From Moraxella catarrhalis (GTDB taxonomy: Bacteria; Pseudomonadota; Gammaproteobacteria; Pseudomonadales; Moraxellaceae): 64,000 nucleotides of DNA. The notes beneath the pieces are model-generated. The model searched no databases, was not told the DNA's origin, and was given only the letters and a program-made list of their open reading frames with translations. Positions 1-8,118 of the stretch are shown here, in pieces. The translations under genes and the position numbers were made by a program. Numbering within the stretch: the first letter of the stretch is position 1; every line of letters begins with the position of its first letter. The stretch covers positions 168,060 to 232,059 of the forward strand of contig NZ_LWAH01000012.1 in the NCBI RefSeq assembly GCF_001632285.1, read 5' to 3'.

Positions 1-210
1 GTTGCAGGTCATACCGATGAGCGTGGTAGTCGTGAGTATAATATGTCACTGGGGGAACGCCGTGCGGTGGCGGTACGCAACTATTTGCTTGGTAAAGGCA
101 TTAATCAAGCCAGCGTTGAGATTATCAGTTTTGGTGAAGAACGCCCTATCGCATTTGGCACAAATGAAGAAGCATGGTCACAAAATCGTCGTGCTGAACT
201 GTCTTATTAA
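1..210 (+). CDS. pal: Peptidoglycan-associated lipoprotein Pal, C-terminal part only
   Basis: This is the 3' end of a gene that enters from the left edge, read in frame from base 1 to TAA at 208-210 (69 codons visible). The residues match the end of the OmpA-like peptidoglycan-binding domain: GHTDERGSREYN, then GERRAVAVRNYL, FGEERP and NRRAELSY. In this family the Asp and Arg of these motifs hold diaminopimelate of peptidoglycan, and Pal anchors the outer membrane as part of the Tol-Pal system. The lipobox and signal peptide lie outside the window. A terminator hairpin follows at 227-267. Other OmpA-like lipoproteins share the domain, but the DERG/EYN/GERRA combination is typical of Pal. Confidence 0.9.
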   Translation, partial: VAGHTDERGSREYNMSLGERRAVAVRNYLLGKGINQASVEIISFGEERPIAFGTNEEAWSQNRRAELSY

Positions 211-226
211 TGATAACCAGTCAAGC

Positions 227-267
227 AAGCTCAAATCAGGGTCAGCCTGTTTTGAGCTTTTTATTTT
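227..267 (+). terminator. Rho-independent terminator after pal
   Basis: The arms AAGCTCAAA (227-235) and TTTGAGCTT (251-259) form a 9-bp stem with a 15-base loop, followed by a T-rich run to about 269. It sits 17 bases after the pal stop and directly before the next gene. Confidence 0.8.
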
Positions 268-276
268 TTGATCATC

Positions 277-855
277 ATGCTTAAGATTCACTCTACCATT
301 TTTTTACAACCTGCACCACAAGTCATCATCGCATTTGCAAAAATGGTACAAACAAGCCGTCAGCGACTTAAACAAAAAAAGGCTCAATCTGCGTGTGTGC
401 GTTCACTTTTACAAATCACCATGCACCGCTTTGACATTGTTGGTGAATTTCATGACCATGCACACCCTTATTATATTAACTCAAATAAAATACGCTACTT
501 TGTCAGCTTTAGCCATTCAGATAATCAAGTCGCTCTCATCATCAGCTTAACACCTTGTGCCATTGACATAGAAGTTAACGATATTAAATACAGTGTGGTT
601 GAACGATACTTTCATCCCAATGAAATTTATCTACTTACTCAATTTAGCTCTACTGATAGGCAACAGCTTATTAATATCTTATGGCGATTAAAAGAGTGCC
701 GAATCAAACTGATTCAAGATCAGCTGTATACTGGCATGGGTGCGGATATGTCATGTTATCTGACTGACATTCGGCCCAATTCAATCAATTTAATAAAAAA
801 TAATGACGATTACTTTTATAACCACCCTAAGCTCAAGCTAACTGCTCTATTTTAA
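277..855 (+). CDS. 4'-phosphopantetheinyl transferase family protein
   Basis: The 192-residue protein has the signatures of the Sfp/AcpT superfamily, which moves phosphopantetheine from CoA to a serine on carrier proteins. Visible are VSFSHSDNQVALII (substrate-binding His-Ser), AIDIEV (the magnesium-binding Asp-x-Glu, with Ala in place of the usual Gly), ERYFHPNE and LWRLKECRIKL (the W-x-x-KE-x-x-K motif). A short, single-copy-like enzyme of this type could serve both fatty-acid synthesis and secondary carrier proteins, but the target cannot be read from sequence. ATG at 277 is preferred over TTG at 268; neither has a clear ribosome binding site, and the start lies right behind the pal terminator. 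A hairpin at 867-896 ends the gene. Confidence 0.82.
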   Translation: MLKIHSTIFLQPAPQVIIAFAKMVQTSRQRLKQKKAQSACVRSLLQITMHRFDIVGEFHDHAHPYYINSNKIRYFVSFSHSDNQVALIISLTPCAIDIEVNDIKYSVVERYFHPNEIYLLTQFSSTDRQQLINILWRLKECRIKLIQDQLYTGMGADMSCYLTDIRPNSINLIKNNDDYFYNHPKLKLTALF

Positions 856-866
856 TTTCAGCGAAT

Positions 867-897
867 AAAAAGGCAATGCATAAGCACTGCCTTTTTG
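867..897. terminator. Bidirectional terminator between convergent genes
   Basis: The arms AAAAAGGCA (867-875) and TGCCTTTTT (888-896) give a perfect 9-bp stem with A and T tracts on either side. It can end both the transferase gene on the plus strand and the beta-barrel gene on the minus strand. Confidence 0.8.
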
Positions 898-916
898 ATT
901 CAAGCCTAAGCTTAAA

Positions 917-1675
917 TTAGAAACGGTAAGTAACACCAACTTTAGCGATTGGGAACCAGTTGGCATATTTTTTATCTTCGATGTCACGCTCTGCTTGTTT
1001 TGCAATTTTAATGACAGTCGCTTGGGTCTTGCTATCAGTAGCAGTTACTGATTTGGTTGGATTTTGTGCATCAACAGTAGCATCTACTTTACCCAAATAG
1101 GCAGCACCAACTTCACCAAATACACCCCAGTTACTGTGTAGATTTGGGCGGAAACCCAGTGTCAAATAAGGTGCTAATTTGTTACGATGCTCAAGCTTAC
1201 CAGTAAGCTGACCTACATCACTTTGTTTGTAGTCTTTACCATCAACACGGAAAACACCATCGGTTGTGTTATTTGAGCGGACTTTGATGTCGTTCTTAGG
1301 TACGATGATACCTGTCCCAACGGTGAACCAGTTGGCAGCAGGACGCACTTGAGCACCCAAGTATGGGTTAGAAAAATCAGTTTCAAGTTGATAGTTAACG
1401 CCATTGGCATTAAAGTTATCATTGATAGATTTTGCGATATTGCCACCAGCCCAACCTGCTTGTAGCTCAACAGTATCATTCACTGCCCAGCCAATGTTAG
1501 CACCATAACCCAAAGTACCAACCTCAGCACTCACAGCTGCAGGTTTAACCAGTGTGCTAAAGATGGTACGAGTACCGTCAACAACGGTCGCACCAGTATT
1601 GGTAACAACATTTGCCATTGCAGAAGTTGACAGTAGAACTGCAGCAGAAACTACAGATAATTTAATAGCTTTCAT
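917..1675 (-). CDS. Outer-membrane beta-barrel protein, about 27 kDa
   Basis: The 252-residue protein begins with a clear signal peptide (MKAIKLSVVSAAVLL, cleavage probably after SAMA) and ends in VGVTYRF, a C-terminal aromatic residue typical of proteins inserted by the BAM machinery. Between are alternating polar and hydrophobic strands such as GYGANIGWAV, APYLTLGFRP and GVFGEVGAAYLG. It recalls an uncharacterised family of small barrels in Acinetobacter and Moraxella, not a classic porin. ATG at 1675 has AGGAG six bases upstream; the GTG just before it is less likely. No neighbour points to a function. It is convergent with the phosphopantetheinyl transferase gene. Confidence 0.75.
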   Translation of the reverse strand: MKAIKLSVVSAAVLLSTSAMANVVTNTGATVVDGTRTIFSTLVKPAAVSAEVGTLGYGANIGWAVNDTVELQAGWAGGNIAKSINDNFNANGVNYQLETDFSNPYLGAQVRPAANWFTVGTGIIVPKNDIKVRSNNTTDGVFRVDGKDYKQSDVGQLTGKLEHRNKLAPYLTLGFRPNLHSNWGVFGEVGAAYLGKVDATVDAQNPTKSVTATDSKTQATVIKIAKQAERDIEDKKYANWFPIAKVGVTYRF

Positions 1676-1678
1676 CAC

Positions 1679-1985
1679 TTTCTCCTAAAATCGATACACC
1701 GAACAACCTAAAGGCATATCTAAGTTATTAATGGTTACATTTTAATACGATTAATCGCTTAATGCCACCCCTATTTTTATGGTATTTCTATGCGTTTATG
1801 TAAATAAATAGGTCAAAATTGTATTAGCTATCTATTATATGATAGAAATGCGTTAGTATTGTTACAATATTTTACAATTATAGCAACATCAACAAATCCA
1901 CAAAAAATCTTGACTATTTTACCACAGCCAAATAAAAATTACAGTGGCTACGGTAATTTTTTGTGAACCATCAGTTCTTCTAAAT
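1679..1985. other. Intergenic region between pilX and the beta-barrel gene
   Basis: This 307-base A/T-rich stretch has no convincing gene. Both flanking genes read leftward, so it should carry the promoter of the beta-barrel gene and the end of the pilX operon. On the minus strand the beta-barrel gene has a strong AGGAG just before its start. A hairpin lies at 1936-1961. I could not settle on a single promoter. Confidence 0.6.
1934..1963 (-). terminator. Probable terminator of the pldA-comF-pilVWX run
   Basis: AAATTAC and GTAATTT flank a 10-base loop, and on the minus strand a T-rich run follows. It lies about 25 bases after the pilX stop. The stem is A/T-rich and therefore weak. Confidence 0.5.
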
Positions 1986-2792
1986 CTATTCACGCATTGA
2001 GCGTATATCATAGGTTCGCAAAGGCATGATACGAATAGCATTGGCCGCTTCGGCAGATGAATCGGTCTTTTGAATTTTTTGACGCCAAATTAACCATTCA
2101 GCAACGCTGATTTTATGAATAATCCCGTGGTCATTTAGGCAAGTGGTGATGCGTGTTTGATATAGCGGTTCTTGACACTGGATGATATCTTGTGAATTTT
2201 GAGCGGCGATGGCATATAATCTTAAGTGAAAAATTTCATAGTGAGCTGTGTCATCATTCACTGCTTGTTGATCGGGGTTTTGAATATCATGGGCTGATTT
2301 TTTTGACAGTGTATTTTGGAGCAATGTATTTAGATAATGATTGGCACCAATTGGCTCTATATAAGTAGCTTGCCAACTTACAATAGGTGCAGTGTGATGG
2401 CATTGTATTGGCGGATCGTCAAGCGTACTGATACTAAATGTTTGCCAGTCATTACAGCTTTGAGCTGTATAAATTTTTGTCAAATCATTCTTATCGGATA
2501 ATAGTGAGGCAAGCCATGTATCAGTCTGAGCCATATGAACAAGATGTTTGGGAGACAACTGCCATAGATTCATCACCGCCTTATCAGCTGCGATAAAAAG
2601 CTTGTATTGATTTTGGTGATAAAGTACACTGCGTACATCCACAGAATTTTGGCTCATCATGAGTGCCGTCAGCCCACTGATGAAAAGTAGCACAACCAAA
2701 ACGACTAACAATACAAAGCCTGATTGCAATTTATCATAAGTTTTTATTGATAATACTTTTAAATGATTAAATTGGTTGGTGGATTTATTCAT
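1986..2792 (-). CDS. pilX: Type IV pilus minor pilin, PilX-like
   Basis: This 268-residue protein has a long prepilin leader ending in KLQSG, then FVLLVVLVVLLFISGLTALM, the hydrophobic helix of a type IV pilin. Cleavage by PilD would fall between Gly and Phe. Glu at mature position 5 is absent, which is known for PilX/GspK-like tip pilins. The body is otherwise low in recognisable motifs. It overlaps pilW by 8 bases (ATGAATAA), which suggests translational coupling. It should act in the inner membrane as part of the minor-pilin priming complex at the pilus tip. The assignment rests on position after PilV and PilW and on the pilin helix; sequence similarity alone would not name it. Confidence 0.72.
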   Translation of the reverse strand: MNKSTNQFNHLKVLSIKTYDKLQSGFVLLVVLVVLLFISGLTALMMSQNSVDVRSVLYHQNQYKLFIAADKAVMNLWQLSPKHLVHMAQTDTWLASLLSDKNDLTKIYTAQSCNDWQTFSISTLDDPPIQCHHTAPIVSWQATYIEPIGANHYLNTLLQNTLSKKSAHDIQNPDQQAVNDDTAHYEIFHLRLYAIAAQNSQDIIQCQEPLYQTRITTCLNDHGIIHKISVAEWLIWRQKIQKTDSSAEAANAIRIMPLRTYDIRSMRE

Positions 2793-3786
2793 GGATGATT
2801 TTGGCGTTATTTTGGTTCATCTTGGTCTGATTCAAAGAAGCATTGACAAAATTGACATTCATCGTATGTAATCTTCTTGGTAAACCATCATTCGGCGGCG
2901 AGATGCTTTCATCAAAAATTAAAAAGTTGTGTGTCTGGCTTGCATGTGGTGCAGGTGAACTGCGGCTGAGTATAGCAAGCTGTACACCAATAATGGGATA
3001 ACCATACCAATGTGTTTGATAATTTTCAATCGTCATGCTATGTCTGGTTGATCCATCAGCCACGATCAGTCTCACCCAAAAACCTTCAATATCTGACAGT
3101 ATCACATCTCCTTTACCAAGCCCACGAATATGGTTTGGTTTATCGGTGCCAAATCGCTTATTGACCTGAGCATCAATCACTGCAGTTATATAAGGTGCGC
3201 TGATACCGTGTCGATTTCGAGTGCCATCACGCATGATTTCATCGGTGATGTATCGCCCTGCATCACAGCGTAAGGATAAAGAACCGTCTGTTTCTGTTTG
3301 TACAAAATATCTTTCGATAACAACTTGACCATCTACCATAGCCATCTTACCATTTTTTAGGCGAGCTGGACGGGGTCCAAGAACAACACTCCCTTCACAA
3401 TCCCACATATCCGCAGGCGCAATATAATGTATGGTAAGCTGATCGGAGGATTTAGGATAGTGGCTTGGTAAGCCACCTGTTTGGGATAGCTGATGATTAA
3501 GATTAATACTTTGGCTGCTACTGATGCCAAGTAACTGTTCTTTATGAACAAGCACAGCTGGCATATCTATGATGCCAATGCCTGCCAGTCTAAGCTGCTC
3601 GGTCATGGCCGTGATGCCCAAAGTCTCACGATCTATAAATTGTGCAATACTGTGCGTATAGGCACTATTTTTGGCTGATAAAGCATAAAAATTCACTGCC
3701 ATCAAAACAATGAATGAACCCAAACCTAAGGCAACCACCAGCTCCATCAAAGTCATGCCTTGCTGATTTGTCAATATTGGTTTCAT
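2785..3786 (-). CDS. pilW: Type IV pilus minor pilin PilW
   Basis: The 333-residue protein starts MKPILTNQQG then MTLMELVVALGLGSFIVLMA, a class III prepilin leader with Gly-1 and Glu at mature position 5. The remaining roughly 300 residues form a large globular head, as in PilW proteins of Pseudomonas and Acinetobacter. Its stop overlaps the pilX start, and its ATG overlaps the pilV stop in ATGA, so the three genes are tightly coupled. In known systems PilV, PilW and PilX form a tip complex that starts pilus assembly and supports DNA uptake and twitching. Confidence 0.85.
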   Translation of the reverse strand: MKPILTNQQGMTLMELVVALGLGSFIVLMAVNFYALSAKNSAYTHSIAQFIDRETLGITAMTEQLRLAGIGIIDMPAVLVHKEQLLGISSSQSINLNHQLSQTGGLPSHYPKSSDQLTIHYIAPADMWDCEGSVVLGPRPARLKNGKMAMVDGQVVIERYFVQTETDGSLSLRCDAGRYITDEIMRDGTRNRHGISAPYITAVIDAQVNKRFGTDKPNHIRGLGKGDVILSDIEGFWVRLIVADGSTRHSMTIENYQTHWYGYPIIGVQLAILSRSSPAPHASQTHNFLIFDESISPPNDGLPRRLHTMNVNFVNASLNQTKMNQNNAKIIHE

Positions 3787-4343
3787 AGACCATCCATGAT
3801 GGCACAGTCTAATGAGCTAATATTTAACCCAAGCTCATCGTTAGAACAAGTTTTGATTAATTCAAAAGCTTGCATACCCCATCCAGCGACCCAGCAATGA
3901 CCCAACTGACAATCGGTGACCGACAGTATGATATTTGCCCGTGCAGCAGCTTGTGCTGATTGTATCGCCAAAGATTGGGCTTGTTCATTCAAATGGCACT
4001 CTGGGCGACAACGGATAGTGGTAGCATAAGCTGCGATACGATAACTATTCATGTCTGATTCTGAGCGGCTTTGTGCTGTTTGTGCGATCCTTTGAAGTGT
4101 TTGGATATAAATCTGCTTTTGCTCTGGCGTAAATGACCGAACTGCATGGTAGTCATTTGCCATCAGCTGAACTGCTTGTAAACGAAGATCAGCATGCTTA
4201 GTTTGCACAAGCAGTCGTCCCTGTACTGTGATTAGTCCAAGTGCCACCACGGATAACAATAAAAGTGAGATCAATACCTCAATCAGCCCAAAACCACCTT
4301 CATTAGTCGTTATCAAAGCGGTGGATGGATTATTATCTGTCAT
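3783..4343 (-). CDS. pilV: Type IV pilus minor pilin PilV
   Basis: With the ATG at 4343 the protein has 186 residues. Its leader ends TTNEGG and is followed by FGLIEVLISLLLLSVVALGL, giving the expected Gly before the cleavage point and Glu5. A longer frame opens at 4391, but that would put a spurious hydrophobic stretch before the leader, so the internal ATG is chosen. This start overlaps the comF stop by 11 bases. No strong ribosome binding site is visible, which fits translation coupled to comF. Confidence 0.82.
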   Translation of the reverse strand: MTDNNPSTALITTNEGGFGLIEVLISLLLLSVVALGLITVQGRLLVQTKHADLRLQAVQLMANDYHAVRSFTPEQKQIYIQTLQRIAQTAQSRSESDMNSYRIAAYATTIRCRPECHLNEQAQSLAIQSAQAAARANIILSVTDCQLGHCWVAGWGMQAFELIKTCSNDELGLNISSLDCAIMDGL

Positions 4344-5181
4344 GAGTATCAAAACCGAAATCAGCAGAACCATGTGCCATACAAATTGCAATCAGTCGAA
4401 TATCTTGACGATGCCGTATTAATAAATTTGCCACCGCTGCTACTGTTGCCCCTGTGGTGATGACATCATCAAATATAATGATTTGACGATTGGGAATTTG
4501 TTGACATAAATAAAAATCTGTTTGAGTATTAACTAAACGCTCATGACGAGTTAGCCCACGCTGATGACGCTTGCCATCATGGCGAGCCACACCCTGCCAA
4601 AGTGGTAATTGCCAGTGCCACGCCAAAAATTTGGCCAAGATTGCAACAGGGTCAAATCCACGCTGACGCATGCGTTCTTGGGTCGTTGGTATGGGTAAAA
4701 TGACCGTATTACCTGCATGGCAATAGTCAGGCTTTGGTAAGTGGGCAATCAATGCGTACAATGCTAACAATGATTGTGAATTTTCATGGTCTTTAAATTT
4801 TTTGATGAGCTGATTGACAGGATACTGATAATAGCTTATAGGATAAGCACGGATATGTTGTCGCTTTGGGGTTTGTTGGGCGGTCAACCTATCTTTATTG
4901 GTAGGAAAATCTTTGCCAATGTTTAGGTGGATGTTAAAATACGAAACTTGGGTGGCAATGTTTGCTTGGCAATCAGCACAAATAAAATTCATCCGACCCA
5001 TCTGATAATCCAGATGGTGTAATTGGCATAAAACACAGCGACGATGCAACCTAAATAGCCAAATTGCGGCCTGATGATGCACCCAGTATGGTTGATCAAA
5101 TACAGGCTTAGCTAAAACGCCCTGATTAAAAGCCCGCTTATGCTTATGGTTTTTTAGCAAGTTTATCAAGCCGTGTTCCAT
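4333..5181 (-). CDS. comF: ComF family competence protein (phosphoribosyltransferase-like)
   Basis: The 282-residue protein has the ComF layout. Near residues 50-75 is a zinc-ribbon-like Cys pattern (CVLC, then CADC), a middle part carries PIPTTQERMRQRGFDP, and the phosphoribosyltransferase loop is IIIFDDVITTGATVAAV. ComF is needed for natural transformation in several bacteria, acting on incoming single-stranded DNA in the cytoplasm. Here it lies between pldA (17 bases upstream) and the minor pilins, which join the same process. The N-terminal 45 residues are longer than in many ComF proteins. No clear ribosome binding site precedes the ATG. Confidence 0.87.
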   Translation of the reverse strand: MEHGLINLLKNHKHKRAFNQGVLAKPVFDQPYWVHHQAAIWLFRLHRRCVLCQLHHLDYQMGRMNFICADCQANIATQVSYFNIHLNIGKDFPTNKDRLTAQQTPKRQHIRAYPISYYQYPVNQLIKKFKDHENSQSLLALYALIAHLPKPDYCHAGNTVILPIPTTQERMRQRGFDPVAILAKFLAWHWQLPLWQGVARHDGKRHQRGLTRHERLVNTQTDFYLCQQIPNRQIIIFDDVITTGATVAAVANLLIRHRQDIRLIAICMAHGSADFGFDTHDR

Positions 5182-5198
5182 ATTGATTTGCCGTTGAG

Positions 5199-6527
5199 TT
5201 ATAGACCCATCCAGTCGTTAAGCATAAGTCCGACGCCAAAGCTTGTCGCCTCATGATTATAATCAATCAAAGACTGCCCATAGCCTTGAAATATTTGAAA
5301 ATAGCCACTAATTCCCTTACCAAGCGGATAGACATAGTCAAGTTGCAACGCACCTTTGCCTGAGCGTGGATTATAGCGTACCGTACCTGAAATATTACTT
5401 TTATTTTCTAGTTGATATAAAAAACGCACATCACCATAACCATAATAGTCCAAGATATCAGGATTATCATCTGGCTGGCTGCCACTACCCTCTTTAAAGA
5501 TACGCCCCCAAATGCGTGGCATGACAGTCAGGTTTTTCCATTCCATGCCTGCCATCAAATAAGCACGATTCCATGAGCGAGACAGTTTGGCACTTTCACC
5601 ATTGGAATGATGTACCGCACCCATGCCAATCATGCGGACTTTGCCATCCCATGGTAAGTCTGAGTATACAGGTTGAGTTAAGAAAATCTCTGGCTGGTAG
5701 TCATGTACTCTAAAAGGACGAGAGTTTTTTCCATTAAAAATCTGCCAGTGCGATTGCTGTGTATATCCAAACCATAAATCTGAATCCGTCCCCCATAAAT
5801 CCTCAGCAGCTTTAACCTTAACAGAAACCTGAAATTTTAGCTCGGGAGCACGAAATTCATTTGGGGTAAATTGTTTTGCTTCATGACTGGGCGTATTTGG
5901 GCTTCGATTAGGCTTACCGTGCATAAATATGGGCAATACATACATCGGATTGTGTGGTCGTGATGACCAAAGTGGTGTATTATTTCGGTCTAAATCAAAT
6001 GATAAGCTCAGTGGTGTAAACTGTTTGGCTGCATATTCAAGCTGTTTGGCATCTTTTTTGGTCAGCATGCCTTTTTCATTACCCATTAAAAAAATCGGAT
6101 CTGTCGTTTCTTGATAGACAACCTGGGGTTTGCCTTTGATGGTCTGCCAAATTGTTTCATCAAGGCGAATGGAACGCTTGGTTTTAATTACCGCTGGCGT
6201 CTCACCATGCACCAAAGTGTCATAGCACGCCAAACGCATGATATCTTGATTAAGTGCTGAGCAGTTAATCAGCATGGTTTTATTTTCTAAAGCTGTCGTA
6301 TAAAGCTCTGGTTCATGTTCGTCTAAAGGATTAGCCGTATCAGTAGACGCTGATTGTGTCGCACTTTGGACATCAATGGGTAATTCATTGTCTTGCCCAA
6401 GATCATTTTCACTGCGTACTTCGTCAACAAATGCCACAGGATTTGGTACAGCTTTTGCTTGCTGAATGGCTAGGATAGCAAAACATGACAAAATAGATAA
6501 AGTCAATGTAGACAGTGAAACTTTCAT
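5199..6527 (-). CDS. pldA: Outer-membrane phospholipase A (OMPLA)
   Basis: The 442-residue precursor has a signal peptide (cleavage near IQQAKA) and a C-terminal beta-barrel. The catalytic motif is HHSNGES, giving the active His and Ser, and the family Asn is in RSWNRAYL. The enzyme hydrolyses misplaced phospholipids in the outer leaflet of the outer membrane and is calcium-dependent as a dimer in E. coli. The region between the signal peptide and the barrel is long and polar, so the protein is longer than the E. coli enzyme. It seems to head the run pldA-comF-pilV-pilW-pilX, though a promoter inside the run cannot be excluded. Confidence 0.9.
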   Translation of the reverse strand: MKVSLSTLTLSILSCFAILAIQQAKAVPNPVAFVDEVRSENDLGQDNELPIDVQSATQSASTDTANPLDEHEPELYTTALENKTMLINCSALNQDIMRLACYDTLVHGETPAVIKTKRSIRLDETIWQTIKGKPQVVYQETTDPIFLMGNEKGMLTKKDAKQLEYAAKQFTPLSLSFDLDRNNTPLWSSRPHNPMYVLPIFMHGKPNRSPNTPSHEAKQFTPNEFRAPELKFQVSVKVKAAEDLWGTDSDLWFGYTQQSHWQIFNGKNSRPFRVHDYQPEIFLTQPVYSDLPWDGKVRMIGMGAVHHSNGESAKLSRSWNRAYLMAGMEWKNLTVMPRIWGRIFKEGSGSQPDDNPDILDYYGYGDVRFLYQLENKSNISGTVRYNPRSGKGALQLDYVYPLGKGISGYFQIFQGYGQSLIDYNHEATSFGVGLMLNDWMGL

Positions 6528-6670
6528 GAACGGCTACTCTGGACAACTGATTGCATTAAATGATGACTTAAAATAAAATCCTGCCCATCATAACATACTC
6601 TTAAATCCAAACAAAGAAAAAGTTAGGTGGGTGGAGTTAAAGACCATCCAACCTGTCTGTATCACAACAA

Positions 6671-7126
6671 CTACTTAGCCAATGTTACCGCCACCGCATT
6701 GGTTTTGATTGACTTTCCCAAAAGTACCTGTTTGGCTATATTAATTTCACGGTCATCAGCAAAACCTGTAAAATGATATTCAATGCCCCGATCAACAATT
6801 GTCATTTTGTTATCTTTAGCAGATATTGTTGCCGATGCTGATAAGGTTAGTGATTTGTTATGAATCTCAAAGCGTTTGGGCGTAATCTTTAAGCGACCTT
6901 GTGAAAACATATGACAAGTTTTGGCTTTTTGCCTTTGAATATTAAACACAAATACCACAACTGCAAATAAAGCCAACGCACCGATTGCATAAAAAACGGG
7001 TGCAATCAAACAAATGATTGCCACCAAGACACCCAGCAGCAGCAATATCATCGACCACCAAAATAATGGGTCTTTTACTTGTCCATTTAATGTGATGATC
7101 ACGCCATTATCTTCAACGATTAGCAT
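6671..7126 (-). CDS. Hypothetical inner-membrane protein, 151 residues
   Basis: I do not recognise a named family. Two adjacent hydrophobic segments near residues 22-43 and 45-66 form a membrane hairpin. A soluble C-terminal domain of about 80 residues, predicted beta-rich (TISAKDNKMTIVDRGIEYHF), would face the cytoplasm or periplasm. The gene starts one base after the rph stop, so the two are probably cotranscribed. Nothing in it suggests catalysis. Confidence 0.6.
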   Translation of the reverse strand: MLIVEDNGVIITLNGQVKDPLFWWSMILLLLGVLVAIICLIAPVFYAIGALALFAVVVFVFNIQRQKAKTCHMFSQGRLKITPKRFEIHNKSLTLSASATISAKDNKMTIVDRGIEYHFTGFADDREINIAKQVLLGKSIKTNAVAVTLAK

Positions 7127-7127
7127 A

Positions 7128-7844
7128 TCACCAGCCTAATACTTGCTTTTGGGCTTCGATAATCTGCCCAATTCCCAGCTCTGCCAAATCAAGCATCGCA
7201 TTAGCTTCAGCACGAGTAAATGGCTTTTCTTCTGCTGTGCCTTGAATCTCAATAAACCCACCTGCCTGCATCATGACCACATTTAAATCGGTATCACAAG
7301 TTGAATCTTCAGCATAATCCAAATCAAGCAATACACGGCCTTGATTAACACCCACAGAAACCGCTGCCACCAAGCCCAAAAGCGGATCTTGGGTAAGCTT
7401 TTTACGACGCTGCAAGTGTTCTAAAGCATCAATAAGTGCCACCGCAGCACCACTGATACTGGCTGTGCGTGTACCGCCATCTGCCTGTATAACATCACAA
7501 TCGATATAAATGGTATTTTCGCCAAGTTTTGATAAGTCAAGCATGGCACGCAGTGAGCGTCCAATCAAACGCTGAATCTCTTGGGTGCGTCCTGATTGCT
7601 TGCCCCGTGCTGCTTCACGCTGTGTACGAGTACCTGTCGCGCGTGGCAACATACCATATTCAGCGGTCAGCCAGCCCTTACCTTGACCTTTAAGCCAACG
7701 AGGCACACCAGCTTCGATACTGGCAGTACACAAAACTTTGGTATCCCCAAAACACACCAATACCGAACCTTCGGCATGTTTGGTATATTGGCGGATAAAA
7801 TGAATGGGACGAAGCTCGTTATTTTGGCGATTGTTGCTACGCAT
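7128..7844 (-). CDS. rph: Ribonuclease PH
   Basis: The 238-residue length equals that of E. coli RNase PH. The N-terminus [14 protein letters not shown] and the segments [29 protein letters not shown] and [20 protein letters not shown] are family hallmarks. The Arg-rich segment binds phosphate and the tRNA 3' end. The enzyme trims nucleotides after the CCA of tRNA precursors using phosphate and works as a hexameric ring. ATG at 7844 is chosen over the GTG at 7856, because GAGAAA sits a few bases before it. It is followed directly by the 151-residue membrane protein gene. Confidence 0.95.
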   Translation of the reverse strand: MRSNNRQNNELRPIHFIRQYTKHAEGSVLVCFGDTKVLCTASIEAGVPRWLKGQGKGWLTAEYGMLPRATGTRTQREAARGKQSGRTQEIQRLIGRSLRAMLDLSKLGENTIYIDCDVIQADGGTRTASISGAAVALIDALEHLQRRKKLTQDPLLGLVAAVSVGVNQGRVLLDLDYAEDSTCDTDLNVVMMQAGGFIEIQGTAEEKPFTRAEANAMLDLAELGIGQIIEAQKQVLGW

Positions 7845-8049
7845 AATTTTTCTCACTATACATTTTTGTTAACGATTGTAAGCATTATTTTATCAGGTTA
7901 TGTATGATATTACAAAATATCAGGGTAACCTAGGGGTGTACTTAGCCTTTATCGCATCATCGATAGTTTAAACAGCTTATAAAAATAAAATAATTATTTT
8001 TGCATGAAATTTGCATGAAAAATGGCTAAATCTTATGTTTTATTGTAAA

Positions 8050-8079
8050 TGCCAAAAACCCACCAACTGTGGCGGGTTT
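8050..8079 (-). terminator. Terminator of the first fadD gene
   Basis: On the minus strand AACCCGCCA pairs with TGGTGGGTT (one G-T pair) around a CAGT loop, followed by TTT. It lies about 40 bases after the stop of the acyl-CoA synthetase gene. Confidence 0.8.
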
Positions 8080-8118
8080 TTGTGGCGGTTTTTAAAAAAT
8101 TGTCATAACAGATGATTG

